NCBI RefSeq assembly: GCF_002502735.1
Contig: NZ_DAQC01000008.1
Location: 124,001 to 188,000, forward strand
Reading direction: 5' to 3'
Origin: Methanoregula sp. UBA64
Lineage (GTDB): Archaea; Halobacteriota; Methanomicrobia; Methanomicrobiales; Methanospirillaceae
Length of the DNA: 64,000 bases
In this document: positions 63,440 to 64,000 of the stretch, one piece after another
How the letters are laid out: the number at the start of each line of letters is the position of its first letter
Numbering within the stretch: the first letter of the stretch is position 1
Made by a program: the position numbers and the translations under genes
Notes under the pieces: generated by a model
Databases searched by the model: none
What the model was told of the DNA's origin: nothing
Seen by the model: the letters and a program-made list of their open reading frames with translations, nothing else

Positions 63440-64000
63440 CTATACCAGCCCGAGCCACCCCGGGACAAAGAGGATGCAGAAGAACCCGGCCATTAACGCC
63501 AGACCGAGCGGGAGACCGACTTTCGCCCACTCCTTGCTCGTGATTCCCATCTTCCCGGCCGCGATGATGTTGGGGATGTTCCCCTGGATGAGCATACCCC
63601 CGGAGATGAGGAGTCCCATCAGTGCGCAGGTGATCTGGGAGAGCGAGAGCGAGGGGTTGATCTCGGCGGCGGCAAGGGTCGCGTTGTCGAGCACTGCCGA
63701 GACCATGTTGACCCAGTAGAGCCCTGCGGAAGGGATCATGTCGATGTAGCCGGCAACGAGGGGCTTGAACCCGCTCCCGAGAAACGTCAGCGCCATGATA
63801 AAGAGGTAAACTTTGCCGGCCCGGATGACGACCTCGCTTAGGTTTTCGCGCTCGACCGTGCATTTCAGGTTCGTCTCGTCAGTCTTACGCTTCTTGAGCG
63901 CAATAAGGCCGAGAATTCCCAAAAGTATCACGGCAGGGACAAGGTAGATCCCGATCGTATCGATCAAAAACGAAAACCCGGCATGGTACGGGTCGCCCGA
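63440..64000 (-). CDS. Ion-transporter-like membrane protein, C-terminal part (partial)
   Basis: 187 codons are visible; the frame continues past the window end (SGDPYHAGFSFLIDTIGIYL at the edge), so the start is outside. About five helices, with DNATLAAAEINPSLS and ISGGMLIQGNIPNIIAAGKM, which resemble the NATLA/GN-PN membrane signatures of ArsB/NhaD-type carriers and of the archaeal DUF1646 predicted cation transporters. DUF1646 is my best guess. The transported ion is unknown. It lies 80 bases upstream of the HEAT-repeat gene. Confidence 0.65.
   Translation of the reverse strand, partial: SGDPYHAGFSFLIDTIGIYLVPAVILLGILGLIALKKRKTDETNLKCTVERENLSEVVIRAGKVYLFIMALTFLGSGFKPLVAGYIDMIPSAGLYWVNMVSAVLDNATLAAAEINPSLSLSQITCALMGLLISGGMLIQGNIPNIIAAGKMGITSKEWAKVGLPLGLALMAGFFCILFVPGWLGLV

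Overview
The window looks like chromosomal DNA of a GC-rich methanogenic euryarchaeon, most likely order Methanomicrobiales and close to Methanoregula. This is an inference from gene content: PolD large subunit, thermosome, aIF1A, CTP-type riboflavin kinase RibK, archaeal HMG-CoA synthase/thiolase/DUF35 and HMG-CoA reductase, class II tRNA-Leu, TATA-type promoters, and very PAS-rich receiver/histidine-kinase hybrids. No methanogenesis gene lies in the window. Layout: the window opens with the 5' end of a peptidase-like gene (1-82, minus) and a nitrate/sulfonate-type ABC operon (240-2970) whose binding protein has its two halves in reversed order. A signalling block follows (3231-12147): a receiver-PAS protein, a membrane kinase and two tandem receiver/multi-PAS kinases that share an upstream element. 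Next come the riboflavin genes ribK-ribB-ribB (12326-14424, minus) and, divergently, an XRE regulator heading HMG-CoA synthase, thiolase and DUF35 (14555-17868), the first steps of isoprenoid synthesis. HMG-CoA reductase, the next enzyme, is at 44852-46129. From 17.9 to 24 kb is an accessory zone: an AT-rich stretch with unrecognised genes, a small zinc-ribbon gene with an odd start, an orphan HicB, repeat-rich noncoding DNA, a RelE-like toxin with antitoxin and an orphan MNT nucleotidyltransferase. From 24 to 41 kb are an MFS exporter with divergent TetR regulator, a stand-alone condensation-domain protein, another receiver/PAS kinase, a soluble chemoreceptor with CheW, an HTH-PAS regulator, an alpha/beta hydrolase, an SRAP/HMCES protein, a YczE-like membrane protein, a coupled arginine-decarboxylase/antiporter/small-protein operon, and aIF1A. 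From 41 to 50 kb are housekeeping genes: thermosome, Trm5, HMG-CoA reductase, a carboxymuconolactone-decarboxylase-family protein, RimI, DUF1015 and HisG, plus an overlooked 51-residue membrane protein. The most unusual block is 49.9-57 kb: a secreted protein, five consecutive genes with pilin-like N-termini, and a 1024-residue secreted protein with Ig-like modules and a von Willebrand A domain carrying an AT-rich, Tyr/Asn-rich insert. Together these suggest an archaeal surface filament or adhesin system with no assembly ATPase in view. The window ends with tRNA-Leu(CAA), a CPBP protease, an exact 30-bp palindrome, PolD DP2 containing a 165-residue mini-intein that ends in Gln, a HEAT-repeat protein and a truncated ion-transporter-like gene.
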